A DNA stretch of 64,000 nt, taken from NCBI RefSeq assembly GCF_020532675.1, contig NZ_JAJAVE010000001.1, forward strand, positions 1,488,001 to 1,552,000, in the 5' to 3' direction. Made by a program: the position numbers and the translations under genes. The DNA is from Methylobacillus gramineus (GTDB lineage Bacteria > Pseudomonadota > Gammaproteobacteria > Burkholderiales > Methylophilaceae). This document shows positions 54,884-63,977 of this stretch, in pieces. Every line of letters starts with the position of its first letter. Position 1 is the first letter of the stretch. Under the pieces are notes generated by a model. It saw only the letters and a list, made by a program, of their open reading frames with translations, had not been told where the DNA came from and ran no database searches.

Positions 54884-55743
54884 GCTGTCATATACTTTTC
54901 AAAGTATTGGGTCATGGCGTCAGGATGGAACTCGCCACTGATAAAATGCGGGGGGCTTTCAAATGCCAGAAACAAATCCTCCAGCGCCAAACGCCTTTGT
55001 GCAAAAGCCTCTACAAACTTGGTACGGATAGACTCACGAAAGAAAATGGTGCGATCCCTGCCCGTTTCAGGGTCTATCATGGTGCCCAAGCCAAAGCGTG
55101 GCAGCTTGTTAAACTCTTGCTCCTGCCATAACACCACCGGTATCACCTGATGCTGGGAAAACATGTTCATCGCCTGTTCTATCATCGCAAGCGGCATATG
55201 GAAGTCTGATATCCAGAACACCAGGCCTTTGTTCTGGCTAAGGTACTGCGCTGCCTCAAGCACGCCAGCAGATCCCTTGCCCCAACTATTGAGTTGAGAG
55301 AACGACCCAATACGCTCCAGAGCCTCATGTACCTGGTAACTCAATGGCAAGACATAGTCATCCAGGACATGCTGATCGTAGCCAATCAAACCGAAAATAT
55401 CGTTTTCATCAGAAACAGAACAAGCGACGGATGCCGCAATTTCCATCACCAGCTCTATCTTGCGTCGCCCGCCCTTGAACAGCATCGAGCTGGACAAGTC
55501 ACAAATGGCATAGACTGGTGTAATCGAATCATGATTGAACAGCCTCACCTGGACTTGCTCATAGGGGTCACGCAAGGTCTGTCGCAAATCCATACGCCTG
55601 AGGTCAGGGTAATCCACCAGGGAGGTATTGCCCTTGTATTCAAAGCCCAGACCTCGCTGTATACCCAGATGATCACCTGAGTGCACGCTGGCTGACTTCC
55701 AGGGAATCTGGTAGGCAAATGGCTTGACGTAAGCAGGGTTCAT
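54880..55743 (-). CDS. mxaS: Methanol dehydrogenase maturation protein MxaS (DUF58)
   Basis: A 287-residue DUF58 protein with a VWA-type motif DLSSS at residues 82-86 and the family motifs HSGDHLGIQRGLGFEY and RMDLRQTLRDPYEQVQVRLFN. It acts with the MxaR ATPase. It begins 4 nt after the mxaR stop. The paralogue at 787-1647 has the same length to within one residue. Confidence 0.9.
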   Translation of the reverse strand: MNPAYVKPFAYQIPWKSASVHSGDHLGIQRGLGFEYKGNTSLVDYPDLRRMDLRQTLRDPYEQVQVRLFNHDSITPVYAICDLSSSMLFKGGRRKIELVMEIAASVACSVSDENDIFGLIGYDQHVLDDYVLPLSYQVHEALERIGSFSQLNSWGKGSAGVLEAAQYLSQNKGLVFWISDFHMPLAMIEQAMNMFSQHQVIPVVLWQEQEFNKLPRFGLGTMIDPETGRDRTIFFRESIRTKFVEAFAQRRLALEDLFLAFESPPHFISGEFHPDAMTQYFEKYMTA

Positions 55744-55747
55744 GAGC

Positions 55748-56785
55748 TCAGGACTTTGCCGGTACTGCCACAGTTTCCAGGATTTTTGCCGTCAATTGCC
55801 GGGATAACAATGTACGACGGCTTTCATACATGGAATTGAACACCAATCTATGCGCGATCACCTCATGGAACACGGCATGAATATCCTCAGGATACAAATA
55901 GTCACGATTCATGAGCCATGCATGGACACGGGCAGCCTTGAGCAGCATGCCCATGCCTCGCGGACTGGCACCCGCTTGAATAAGGCGGTGCATATCCACG
56001 CCATCAAGCGTGATGCCCACACTTTCTGGCTTTTGAGTCGCCGTCCATAAATCCATCACGTATTCTTCCAGCGCAGGCGATGACTGCACATGGTTTTGTA
56101 GCAGATCGGAAAAGTCATTCAACTGGTCAAATGCCAACAGGCCCGACTCCACCTTTTGCGTCAACTTCTCTGCATGCTGGAACTTGGTATCGAACACCAG
56201 GGATTTCCGCAGCTCGCGATCCTCGGGGATATCAATCCCAATTTCCATCATGAAGCGGTCGCGCGCCGCAGAGGGAATCTCGAAGGTTTCATTCTTTTCC
56301 ACCTGGTTGCGGTCAGCGAACACCACCATATGCGGCAGGCGGTATTCCTTTTTAAAGGCATGCAGATGGCGCTCGGCCATCACCCGCAGCATCAGCGCAT
56401 GGACTTGCGGACGGGCACGATTGATTTCATTGAAAAAGAATACGGAAAGTTTCTCGCCAGCCCGCAACAAGGGGCCTTCATCAATTTGAGGGCGTCCTTC
56501 AGGGCCAAGAAACGTGTGATAGACCAAATCATTGGGCATCAGGTCGACCGTACCCTCGATACGCTCATAGGCTCCGCCTATACCTCTGGCCACAGATTGC
56601 AACAGTGTCGTCTTGCCAACCCCGACCCCACCCTCAAGCATCACATGGCCTCTGGCGAAGATGGCAATATTGATCAAGCGTATGGCAGCATCCTGGCCTA
56701 CGATCACGCCCTGCACTTCACTTTCCAGTTTCAGGGCACGGGTTCTCCAATCTGCCAACTGGGTATCGATAGCTGCACTTTCCAT
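55748..56785 (-). CDS. mxaR: MxaR, MoxR-type AAA+ ATPase
   Basis: A 345-residue AAA+ ATPase. Walker A is GGVGVGKT at 52-59; the Walker B region is VFFFNEINRARPQ with Asn in place of the usual Asp. It is the first gene of mxaRSACKL. Two in-frame starts are equally supplied with ribosome sites (ATG at 56803 after AGGAAG and ATG at 56785 after AGGACG). I chose 56785 because the resulting N-terminus aligns residue for residue with the paralogue at 1655-2692. MxaR is thought to drive insertion of Ca or PQQ-related maturation of methanol dehydrogenase. Confidence 0.9.
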   Translation of the reverse strand: MESAAIDTQLADWRTRALKLESEVQGVIVGQDAAIRLINIAIFARGHVMLEGGVGVGKTTLLQSVARGIGGAYERIEGTVDLMPNDLVYHTFLGPEGRPQIDEGPLLRAGEKLSVFFFNEINRARPQVHALMLRVMAERHLHAFKKEYRLPHMVVFADRNQVEKNETFEIPSAARDRFMMEIGIDIPEDRELRKSLVFDTKFQHAEKLTQKVESGLLAFDQLNDFSDLLQNHVQSSPALEEYVMDLWTATQKPESVGITLDGVDMHRLIQAGASPRGMGMLLKAARVHAWLMNRDYLYPEDIHAVFHEVIAHRLVFNSMYESRRTLLSRQLTAKILETVAVPAKS

Positions 56786-57160
56786 ATCACGTCCTAATGC
56801 CATATCACTTCCTAATCTTGAATAAACGGCAGGATAAAAATATACAGGTCTGTATACATTCAAAGTATGGCTGCGATATTATTTTTTCGCAATATAATTT
56901 AGATAATTTCCCGACATAATGACATGATCGGGAAATTCTCCCATCCATAGCAGAAGCTCAATACAGAGAAATCAGGAAGGACAAGATGCAGAGATATAGA
57001 AAGGAATAAAGGGGTAATAGCTTATCAGCCAATGCCGCATGAGGACGGATACCATGCAGTCAATATAGGCATACACAAGAAGATCGCACCTCGCAAGATA
57101 GGCGCTTGGCATGTGAGACGACGACCTGTCATCACAGGTCATCAACGGGGGTGAGTTTGC
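56786..57160. promoter_or_regulatory. mxa operon upstream region with two inverted repeats
   Basis: This 375-bp region has no gene. It contains a 16-bp palindrome TATACAG-GT-CTGTATA at 56841-56856. It also has an inverted repeat ATTTCCCGA (56906-56914) / TCGGGAAAT (56928-56936) whose arms are two helical turns apart. Both lie upstream of mxaR and are candidate response-regulator sites. A hairpin GACCTGT-catc-ACAGGTC at 57123-57140 follows mutM but lacks a T tract. Confidence 0.5.
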
Positions 57161-57976
57161 TTACTTTTTCTGGCAGTGCTGGCAATAGAAAGTAGAGCGT
57201 TGCCCCAATCTGACAGACAGTATTGGAGCAGCACAGATTTTGCATGGTTGCCCGGTGCGACCATAGACAAAATATTCCTGCTGGAAATATCCAGGATTAC
57301 CATCCGCACCAAAAAAATCACGCAGGCTACTTCCACCGGCTTGTAGCGCATCCCGTAAGGTCGCTTTGACTTCCACCACCAGGCGATCACACTCAACCAG
57401 AGTCAGCTTGTTTGCAGGTTTTTCGGGATGAATACGGGCCCGGAACAATGACTCGCTTGCGTAGATATTGCCCACCCCTACCACCAGATGGCTATCCATG
57501 ATCACGTTCTTGATGCAGGAAGTACGGCTACGAATCTGGCTATGCAGCCAGGCACCAGTGAATATATCATCCAGCGGCTCAGGCCCAAGTACGCTTAATA
57601 ATGCATGCGCAGCAGGTTCTAGCCCAGCCCAGAGCACGGCACCAAAACGGCGAGGGTCCCGCAGGCGCATTACACGACCATCGGTGAAATGGATATCGAA
57701 ATGGTCATGCTTTTCCGGCTGGATATCATGCTCCAACAAGCAGAGCCTGCCCGACATGCCGAGATGGAGTATCAGCGACCCGCTCTCAAACCGGGCAATG
57801 ATGTATTTGCCGCGGCGATTGAGCTCTAGTAGCTTGTTACCGACCAGGGTGGAATGAAGGTGATCGGGAATGGGCCAGCGCATTGAAGGTTGGCGCACAA
57901 TCACCTGCGCTACAGCCTGACCCAGAAGCGGCATCAGGCCGCGACGGGTCACTTCAACTTCTGGTAGCTCAGGCAT
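57161..57976 (-). CDS. mutM: Formamidopyrimidine-DNA glycosylase
   Basis: A 271-residue Fpg/MutM. The N-terminus MPELPEVEV has catalytic Pro2 and Glu3. The H2TH region is GVGNIYASESLFRARIHPEKPA, and the C-terminal zinc finger is CKIC...CQHC. It removes 8-oxoguanine and formamidopyrimidines and cuts the backbone. It lies downstream of the Gld-like ABC genes on the same strand. Confidence 0.97.
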   Translation of the reverse strand: MPELPEVEVTRRGLMPLLGQAVAQVIVRQPSMRWPIPDHLHSTLVGNKLLELNRRGKYIIARFESGSLILHLGMSGRLCLLEHDIQPEKHDHFDIHFTDGRVMRLRDPRRFGAVLWAGLEPAAHALLSVLGPEPLDDIFTGAWLHSQIRSRTSCIKNVIMDSHLVVGVGNIYASESLFRARIHPEKPANKLTLVECDRLVVEVKATLRDALQAGGSSLRDFFGADGNPGYFQQEYFVYGRTGQPCKICAAPILSVRLGQRSTFYCQHCQKK

Positions 57977-58000
57977 GCATTCAGGCTTGAAAGCCGTGCC

Positions 58001-58882
58001 TTACTTGGCAAGACCAATAGGAGGATTAAGCAAGGCAAACCCTGCATCAGCCGGAAAGTGGTAGCGCATGCCCTCATCAGGACGTCCCAGGATCAGCTCT
58101 GGTGCTTCCTGTAGCTTGTCAAAATGGACTTTTTTTCCGTCCTTGAGCTTGACCGAGAATGAAGGATAGCTCGCCTTGCGATCAGGTGTGTACGGCTCAA
58201 CAGCACTGGCGCGAATCTTGCCCCAATAGGTGTCATACCATTCGTTCATGGCCTGCTGATCCGGCTTGGCATTTTGCAGAGACACCTTCCACTTCGCATC
58301 GTCAGTCAGATCCACCTGCAAACGCACATCTTCCCATTGCTCCAGCCTGGAGAAATCGAAACCGGACACCTTTTCAGTGGGCTTCAGCGGACTCTTGTCC
58401 AGAAGCTCGACAATCTGGGTAGATGCTGTCTCTGAATAGATGGGGGGAACCAGGTAAACCGCATCCTTGTAAGCCACATACTGCTCTGCACTGACAGGAT
58501 TGTAGATACCAAAGATAAACTCCTCCTGATCCAGCTTCAGCTTGAGCCTGGGATTATCCAGCCCGAAGCGCGCCAAGTCATTGCCAGGAAACTGCTCTGG
58601 ACTCTTGGCTGCCACAATCGACAGAATGCGCTGCACCGTCATCTGGTCAGCACGCGCCTTGTAAGGCTGTGCGAGATACCAGAACCCATCCACCTTATCA
58701 AACACCACCGGCGCTTTGGCAGGAAACTCTACGCTAAGCCTGGAGAAATCTGCGAGTTTGAGCGAAGACACCGGATATTGCTGCGCCAACTCTTCTTTTT
58801 CCGCAGGTCTGAGGTAAAGAAAAGCCACAATGCCAGCCACCAGCAATAACAGCGCAAAGTTAACTAACCAACGCGTCCTCAT
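58001..58882 (-). CDS. DUF4340 membrane-anchored protein
   Basis: A 293-residue protein with one N-terminal membrane segment (WLVNFALLLLVAGIVAFLYL) and two DUF4340-type repeats in the exported part (FDKVDGFWYLAQPYKARADQMTVQRILSIV; FARFGLDNPRLKLKL-like motifs). The ATG at 58882 overlaps the upstream stop (ATGA). DUF4340 proteins accompany GldG-type ABC systems; molecular function unknown. Confidence 0.85.
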   Translation of the reverse strand: MRTRWLVNFALLLLVAGIVAFLYLRPAEKEELAQQYPVSSLKLADFSRLSVEFPAKAPVVFDKVDGFWYLAQPYKARADQMTVQRILSIVAAKSPEQFPGNDLARFGLDNPRLKLKLDQEEFIFGIYNPVSAEQYVAYKDAVYLVPPIYSETASTQIVELLDKSPLKPTEKVSGFDFSRLEQWEDVRLQVDLTDDAKWKVSLQNAKPDQQAMNEWYDTYWGKIRASAVEPYTPDRKASYPSFSVKLKDGKKVHFDKLQEAPELILGRPDEGMRYHFPADAGFALLNPPIGLAK

Positions 58883-60252
58883 GCCTTGCGACGCCTCCAC
58901 CAGATCACTACACCAATAATTACCAGGGTCACTGGCAGTATCCGGCTGAAGCCGATAAACACGGCTTGGGCCATCAGGTTGGACCAGCCATCTGAAGGGA
59001 TAATAACGTTCACGTCTTTCAGCGGCTTGGGCTGAATGGTGATCAAGCGATCATCTCCGGCCAGCCAGTTCACCATATTGAGGCCAAGATCCAGATTGCC
59101 GCCATTGCCGAGGAAAGTATTGGCCAGGAAGTTGCCATTACCTACGACGACCACGCGCTGGCCTTTTTCACCGTATTTACGTTCCATGGCCACTGCAATA
59201 TTGATGGGGCCAGGAATATCTTTCTTGTTGTCGAAACTGACCTTGTCGTCGATTTCGCCGGTTTCCAGCCAGCCATTCGGTGCCACTTCAACGATATTGG
59301 ATACCTTCCAGCCATTCTCATAAGTACCTGCTGCCGTCAGCATACGCGCCTCGGGGAACAAGGTGCGCAACATGAAGTTTTTGGTAATCGCGTGCACACC
59401 GTACTGGTTGGCAAACGCAATCTTGGCATCTGCGCCATACTGTTTGGCAGATAAATCCACCACCATGCCAGGGGTCAGCTCCAGCCCCAGATATTCAGCA
59501 ATCGGCTGAAGCCCGTGCAGATTCTTCTCGTCATCAATCAGCCACAACACATTGCCACCTGAGTCGAGATAATCCTTGATCTTCTTTACTTCAATATCAG
59601 TGACATTGACCTGCGGGCTGGCAATCACCAGCATGGCACCGTTATGCGGTACCGCTTGGGCAATCAACAGGTCTGGATTGGCAAGCTTGAAGCCTTTCTT
59701 TTCCAGGTGTTTACCAAAATCACCAATATCGTGATTTTTCACACCAATCAGGCTACGTTCGCCATGCCCATCCAGAAACATGATGGCGTTCTGGTTGGTA
59801 CGTGAAAGTCTCACCAGCAGGTTGGTCACTTCCTGCTCAATAAAGGCTTGCGGCGGCACGATATGCTCTGTGCGCTTGTTGAACTCAACCACCAGCTCGA
59901 TTTCCGAACGCACACCCGCATCCTGCGTTGCCTTGGGCTCTTCTGCTGGATTTACAAACTCCAGTTTGATATCAGGTTTCACACGCTGGTAGCGCTCAAC
60001 AAACTTATGGATGAACTTGCGATAAGCCTCATCTTTGGTCACATAAGCCGTGATGGTGATCGGCCCATTCATTTGCTTCAATACATTCACGCTACCTTCG
60101 GTGAGCGTATTGCGGCTGCCCTGAGTGACATCACGACTGGCATGGTACTCATGCGACAAAAAGCCGATCAGGAAAATAAAGACCAGAAACAGCACAACAA
60201 AAAAGCTGTTCTGGACGAATAATTGAAAGCGTAGTTTGCGATTGGTTTTCAT
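58879..60252 (-). CDS. GldG-family ABC transporter auxiliary protein
   Basis: A 457-residue protein. Membrane segments lie at about 10-32 and near the C-terminus (about 430-452, VTLVIIGVVIWWRRRK). The periplasmic ABC-type uncharacterised domain includes NTLTEGSVNVLKQMNGPITITAYVT, IMFLDGHGERSLIG, YLDSGGNVLWLIDDEKN and GNGNFLANTFLGNGGNLDLGLNMVNWLAGDD. Homologues include GldG of gliding Bacteroidetes and proteins in many non-gliding bacteria. Substrate unknown. Confidence 0.88.
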   Translation of the reverse strand: MKTNRKLRFQLFVQNSFFVVLFLVFIFLIGFLSHEYHASRDVTQGSRNTLTEGSVNVLKQMNGPITITAYVTKDEAYRKFIHKFVERYQRVKPDIKLEFVNPAEEPKATQDAGVRSEIELVVEFNKRTEHIVPPQAFIEQEVTNLLVRLSRTNQNAIMFLDGHGERSLIGVKNHDIGDFGKHLEKKGFKLANPDLLIAQAVPHNGAMLVIASPQVNVTDIEVKKIKDYLDSGGNVLWLIDDEKNLHGLQPIAEYLGLELTPGMVVDLSAKQYGADAKIAFANQYGVHAITKNFMLRTLFPEARMLTAAGTYENGWKVSNIVEVAPNGWLETGEIDDKVSFDNKKDIPGPINIAVAMERKYGEKGQRVVVVGNGNFLANTFLGNGGNLDLGLNMVNWLAGDDRLITIQPKPLKDVNVIIPSDGWSNLMAQAVFIGFSRILPVTLVIIGVVIWWRRRKA

Positions 60253-60264
60253 AGAGTCTCTCGA

Positions 60265-61011
60265 TCAGCCACGCAAGCGATCAGCATCCAGTCTACGGAT
60301 GGTCAAGGTCAGGAAAGTCACGATAAACAACACGAAGTAAGCCACATCCCGTGTATCAATAAGACCGCGGGAGAAAGGCTCAAAGTGCTTCATCAGGGAA
60401 AGATAAGCCGCTGTGTTGCTTGGGTCACCCGCCAGGAAATGATCCAGCAGCAGCAAGGCAAACAATGCCACAAAGGTGATGATAGCGGCCACCACCGGTT
60501 GTTGCGTGGTGCTGGACACATAGATACCGAGCGCACAGAAACTCGCTACCAGCAACCAGAGACCTGCAAGATTGGAAAGTACAAAGCCTACATCGATATC
60601 AGCCCACAAATTCAGCGAGAACAACATGGAGCCTATCAGCAGGATGGTGATCGTCAGGAATATGACCAGGCCAAAAAACTTGCCCAGGACAATCTCGGTA
60701 AGCGATAAAGGTGCACTGAACAGGAATGGCAGGGTTTGCTGGCGACGCTCTTCACTGATCAGGCGCATGGAAAGCAAGGGCACCGCAAACAGCATGATAA
60801 AGGAGGCAATCCCGAATACATTGCTGCCGACAAACTCGGTCACCCCTATACGCTGGTCAGGACGCATCGCGCCGGACATGGTCAGGAAATATTGGTCTAT
60901 CCCCATCAGGAAAAATGTAGCAAAGACAAACTGGAGCAGAGCCAGGATCACCCAGCCCATGGGCGAGGAAAACAGCCCCTTCAGTTCTTTTCTGGCGATA
61001 TTAATGATCAT
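60265..61011 (-). CDS. ABC transporter permease (ABC-2/GldF type)
   Basis: A 248-residue permease with six membrane segments (about 18-40, 62-84, 105-130, 140-163, 168-190, 222-240). It begins with IARKELKGLFSSPMGWVILALLQFV, typical of GldF/NosY-like ABC-2 permeases. It is second in the operon after the ATPase and before the GldG protein. Substrate unknown. Confidence 0.9.
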   Translation of the reverse strand: MIINIARKELKGLFSSPMGWVILALLQFVFATFFLMGIDQYFLTMSGAMRPDQRIGVTEFVGSNVFGIASFIMLFAVPLLSMRLISEERRQQTLPFLFSAPLSLTEIVLGKFFGLVIFLTITILLIGSMLFSLNLWADIDVGFVLSNLAGLWLLVASFCALGIYVSSTTQQPVVAAIITFVALFALLLLDHFLAGDPSNTAAYLSLMKHFEPFSRGLIDTRDVAYFVLFIVTFLTLTIRRLDADRLRG

Positions 61012-61044
61012 GAATGAATCACCCTCTTGGGAACACTACGCCTA

Positions 61045-61980
61045 TCAGGCAGCAGATGGTTCCTGGAATGTTAATTGGACGAAAACTTCTTCAAGGCTGG
61101 TTTGATCAGGGTTGATCTGGAACAGGCCCCAGTTTTGGCTGACCGCTGCTTGCACCAAAGCCTCGGCAGGCACATGGCCAGGTGTGTGATGCACACGCAG
61201 GAAACCACCTTCCACCGTATCCACACTTTCCACACCGGGAATGGCAAGTAACGCCTCGGTAGCAGGTGGGTGATGCAGGCCTAGTAGCAAGCGGTTGCCG
61301 TGACGTTGCTCCTTGAGCACATCAATCGAACCGTTAAATACCAGGGAACCCTTGTGGATGATTTGCACACGATCACAGACCATTTCAACTTCTGGCAGGA
61401 TGTGGGTAGAAAGAATAACGCTATGTTCCCCGCCCAGCTCTTTGATCAGGGCGCGGATATCACGAATCTGGATGGGATCCAGCCCGACTGTGGGTTCATC
61501 CAGGATCACGACCATGGGGTTGTGGATAATGGCTTGGGCAATCCCCACACGCTGCTGATAACCCTTGGACAGGTTCTCAATCAGGCGCTTGCCCATTTCA
61601 GTGAGACCACACCGCTGCTTGGCAACATCCACCGCCTTTTTGATGTGACCACGGCTGACGCGATGCAGACGTGCGGCAATCGTGAGAAATTCATCAACAG
61701 TCAATTCACGGTAAAGCGGTGGCTGTTCGGGCAGATACCCAATCAATGCCTTGGCATCCTTGGGTTTCTCTATCATGTCGATGCCGCAAATTTTCACAGA
61801 GCCATTGCTGGGTGCCAAATTACCGGTCAACATTTTCATTGTGGTCGACTTACCGGCACCATTTGGCCCCAGAAAGCCCAGCACCTCACCCTTATTCAGC
61901 GAAAAACTTACATCGCTGACTGCTGCACGACCGCCATATTTGCGGGTTAAATCTGATGCCTCTACGGTAATAGTCGTCAT
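61045..61980 (-). CDS. ABC transporter ATP-binding protein (GldA type)
   Basis: A 311-residue ABC ATPase. Walker A GPNGAGKST (about 38-46), Q-loop YLPEQPPLY, signature NLSKGYQQR, Walker B VVILDEPTVGLDP and H-loop STHIL. A C-terminal domain of about 90 residues is typical of GldA/CcmA-like ATPases. It is the first gene of a four-gene operon (ATPase, permease, GldG, DUF4340). Confidence 0.93.
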   Translation of the reverse strand: MTTITVEASDLTRKYGGRAAVSDVSFSLNKGEVLGFLGPNGAGKSTTMKMLTGNLAPSNGSVKICGIDMIEKPKDAKALIGYLPEQPPLYRELTVDEFLTIAARLHRVSRGHIKKAVDVAKQRCGLTEMGKRLIENLSKGYQQRVGIAQAIIHNPMVVILDEPTVGLDPIQIRDIRALIKELGGEHSVILSTHILPEVEMVCDRVQIIHKGSLVFNGSIDVLKEQRHGNRLLLGLHHPPATEALLAIPGVESVDTVEGGFLRVHHTPGHVPAEALVQAAVSQNWGLFQINPDQTSLEEVFVQLTFQEPSAA

Positions 61981-62014
61981 AAATTCTATGGGATATCCGG
62001 TTTACAGGGGTGCT

Positions 62015-62043
62015 AAGTTAAAAAAACGCCTGACAACTGTCAA
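62015..62043 (-). promoter_or_regulatory. Sigma70-type promoter of the ABC operon
   Basis: On the minus strand TTGACA (62043-62038), a 17-nt spacer, and TAACTT (62020-62015). The predicted start is near 62008, about 28 nt before the ABC ATPase start codon. Confidence 0.6.
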
Positions 62044-62278
62044 GCGCGATGTATTTTAATCCAAGGTGGTCGCCGGGAATATATTGATGATAACGCTATT
62101 GAAAGATCATATTTAAAACGGCTATAGTCGAACTTCATTATGGATGAACTTGCATCTAGTGTCACGGACTAAGCATAGAGATGCAAAATCCTGCAAAGGT
62201 TTCATGAATGCTGTTGAAACCGGGGCAGCCAAACCTCATATTTGACATCATCAATCTAGCAATGAGACCTCTTATAAA

Positions 62279-63976
62279 ATGCCTATCAGCAAAATTATTA
62301 AAATAGCCGTCGCTTCTGCGGTAATGACACTAGGCATGAACCATGCAGCATTTGCCGCTACCCAGAGCACCATCAGCCCCTCCGACCAGCCAGCGCTGAC
62401 CGGAGAGTTCGTCTATAAATATCTGATCGGTGAGATTGCCGGGCAACGGGGCCAGTATGACCTGGCGAGCGCCGTCTTTCTTGATCTGGCAAAAGGCAGC
62501 AAAGACTCTCGCCTGGCAGAACGCGCGGCCAAGACTGCCGTCATCGGCAATGATGGCAGGACTGCGATTGAAGCCGCCAATCTGTGGTCTCAGCTAGATC
62601 CTGAATCAACCGAGGCTCACCAGGCCCTGACCCAGATGCTGATTAACACGGGCAAACTTTCTGAAGCCAAGCCGCACTTGCAGAAGCTGTTGGCTAATGA
62701 AGAAGCAAGGCCCAGCGGCTTTATGTTCCTCAACAGCCTGCTTTCACGCCAACCTGACAAGGCAGCAGTACTGACGCTGGTTCAGGATTTGGCCAAAAAC
62801 TACCCGGAACTGCCCGAAGCCCACTTTTCTATTGCACACGCGGCATGGAACGCAGGCAATGTTCAACTGGCATTGAGCGAACTCAATACCGCCAGCAAAT
62901 TACGTCCAGGCTGGGAAATGGCTGCCCTGATGCAAGGGCAAGTATTGCTTGGTCAATCCCCAGACCAGGCTGTCACCTTTTATCGCGACTTCCTGCAAAA
63001 ACACGGCGACGCCAATGAAATACGCCTGGCCATGGCCCGCATCCTGGCAGGTCAAAAGAAGTTTGACGAAGCAAAGTCCGAATTCATCAAGCTGATCCAG
63101 GCCTCCAACGGCAATCCGGAAATTCTGGTCGTCGTTGGCCTGCTGTCACTACAGGCAGGAGAGCTGGCTGAAGCTGAGCAATACCTGACACAGGCACTGG
63201 AAAAAGATTTCAAGGATAAAGATCAGGTCTATCTATACCTGGGACAGATTGCGGAAAAGAAACGCAATGACGATGAAGCCGTCAGTTGGTATAGCAAAGT
63301 AGCCCCCGGTGAAGTGCGCTATGTGGATGCCCAACTTGGTGTGGCCAATGTGATTGCGCGCAAGCAAGGCATCGATGCCGCCATTAACTCACTCGAAAAC
63401 CTCAAAGGCCTGTCAGATGCTCAACGCGCCGCCGTGGTCCACGCCCAGGCCAATGTACTGACACAGGCCAAACGCTATCAGGAAGCATTTAGCCGGCTGG
63501 AAAATGCGATTAACACATTGCCGAACAGCCCAGAGTTGATCTATGACTATGCGATGGCGGCTGAGCGCGTGCAGAAGCTCGATGTGATGGAGCGGGAATT
63601 ACGCAAACTGATCAAGCTGCAACCGGAATTCTCTCAAGCCTACAATGCGCTCGGCTACTCGCTAGCAGACCGCAATATCAAGCTGGAAGAAGCCAAGGCA
63701 CTGGTAGAAAAAGCCCATGCATTAAGTCCGGACGACCACTACATCCTTGACAGCGTGGGCTGGGTCTACTATCGCCTGGGCAAGCTGGATACAGCATTGG
63801 AATATCTACGCCGGGCCTATTCGCAGCAAAGCGACCCAGAAATAGCGGCTCACCTGGGTGAAGTATTGTGGGCCCAGGGCAAGCGTGACGAAGCAGTGAA
63901 AACCTGGGAAGCAGCTCTGGCACAGTTTCCTGAGAACGAAATATTGCTAAGCACCAATAGAAAATTCAATCGCTAG
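62279..63976 (+). CDS. Exported tetratricopeptide repeat protein
   Basis: A 565-residue protein with a signal peptide (residues about 1-27, ending AAFA) followed by TPR repeats through the whole length (GQYDLASAVFLDLAKGSKDSRLAERAAKTA; LDTALEYLRRAYSQQSDPEIAAHLGEVLWAQGKRDEAVKTWEAAL). It matches the large TPR protein commonly found upstream of lolB in betaproteobacteria. It has a scaffold-like periplasmic role; partner unknown. Confidence 0.9.
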   Translation: MPISKIIKIAVASAVMTLGMNHAAFAATQSTISPSDQPALTGEFVYKYLIGEIAGQRGQYDLASAVFLDLAKGSKDSRLAERAAKTAVIGNDGRTAIEAANLWSQLDPESTEAHQALTQMLINTGKLSEAKPHLQKLLANEEARPSGFMFLNSLLSRQPDKAAVLTLVQDLAKNYPELPEAHFSIAHAAWNAGNVQLALSELNTASKLRPGWEMAALMQGQVLLGQSPDQAVTFYRDFLQKHGDANEIRLAMARILAGQKKFDEAKSEFIKLIQASNGNPEILVVVGLLSLQAGELAEAEQYLTQALEKDFKDKDQVYLYLGQIAEKKRNDDEAVSWYSKVAPGEVRYVDAQLGVANVIARKQGIDAAINSLENLKGLSDAQRAAVVHAQANVLTQAKRYQEAFSRLENAINTLPNSPELIYDYAMAAERVQKLDVMERELRKLIKLQPEFSQAYNALGYSLADRNIKLEEAKALVEKAHALSPDDHYILDSVGWVYYRLGKLDTALEYLRRAYSQQSDPEIAAHLGEVLWAQGKRDEAVKTWEAALAQFPENEILLSTNRKFNR

Positions 63977-63977
63977 T

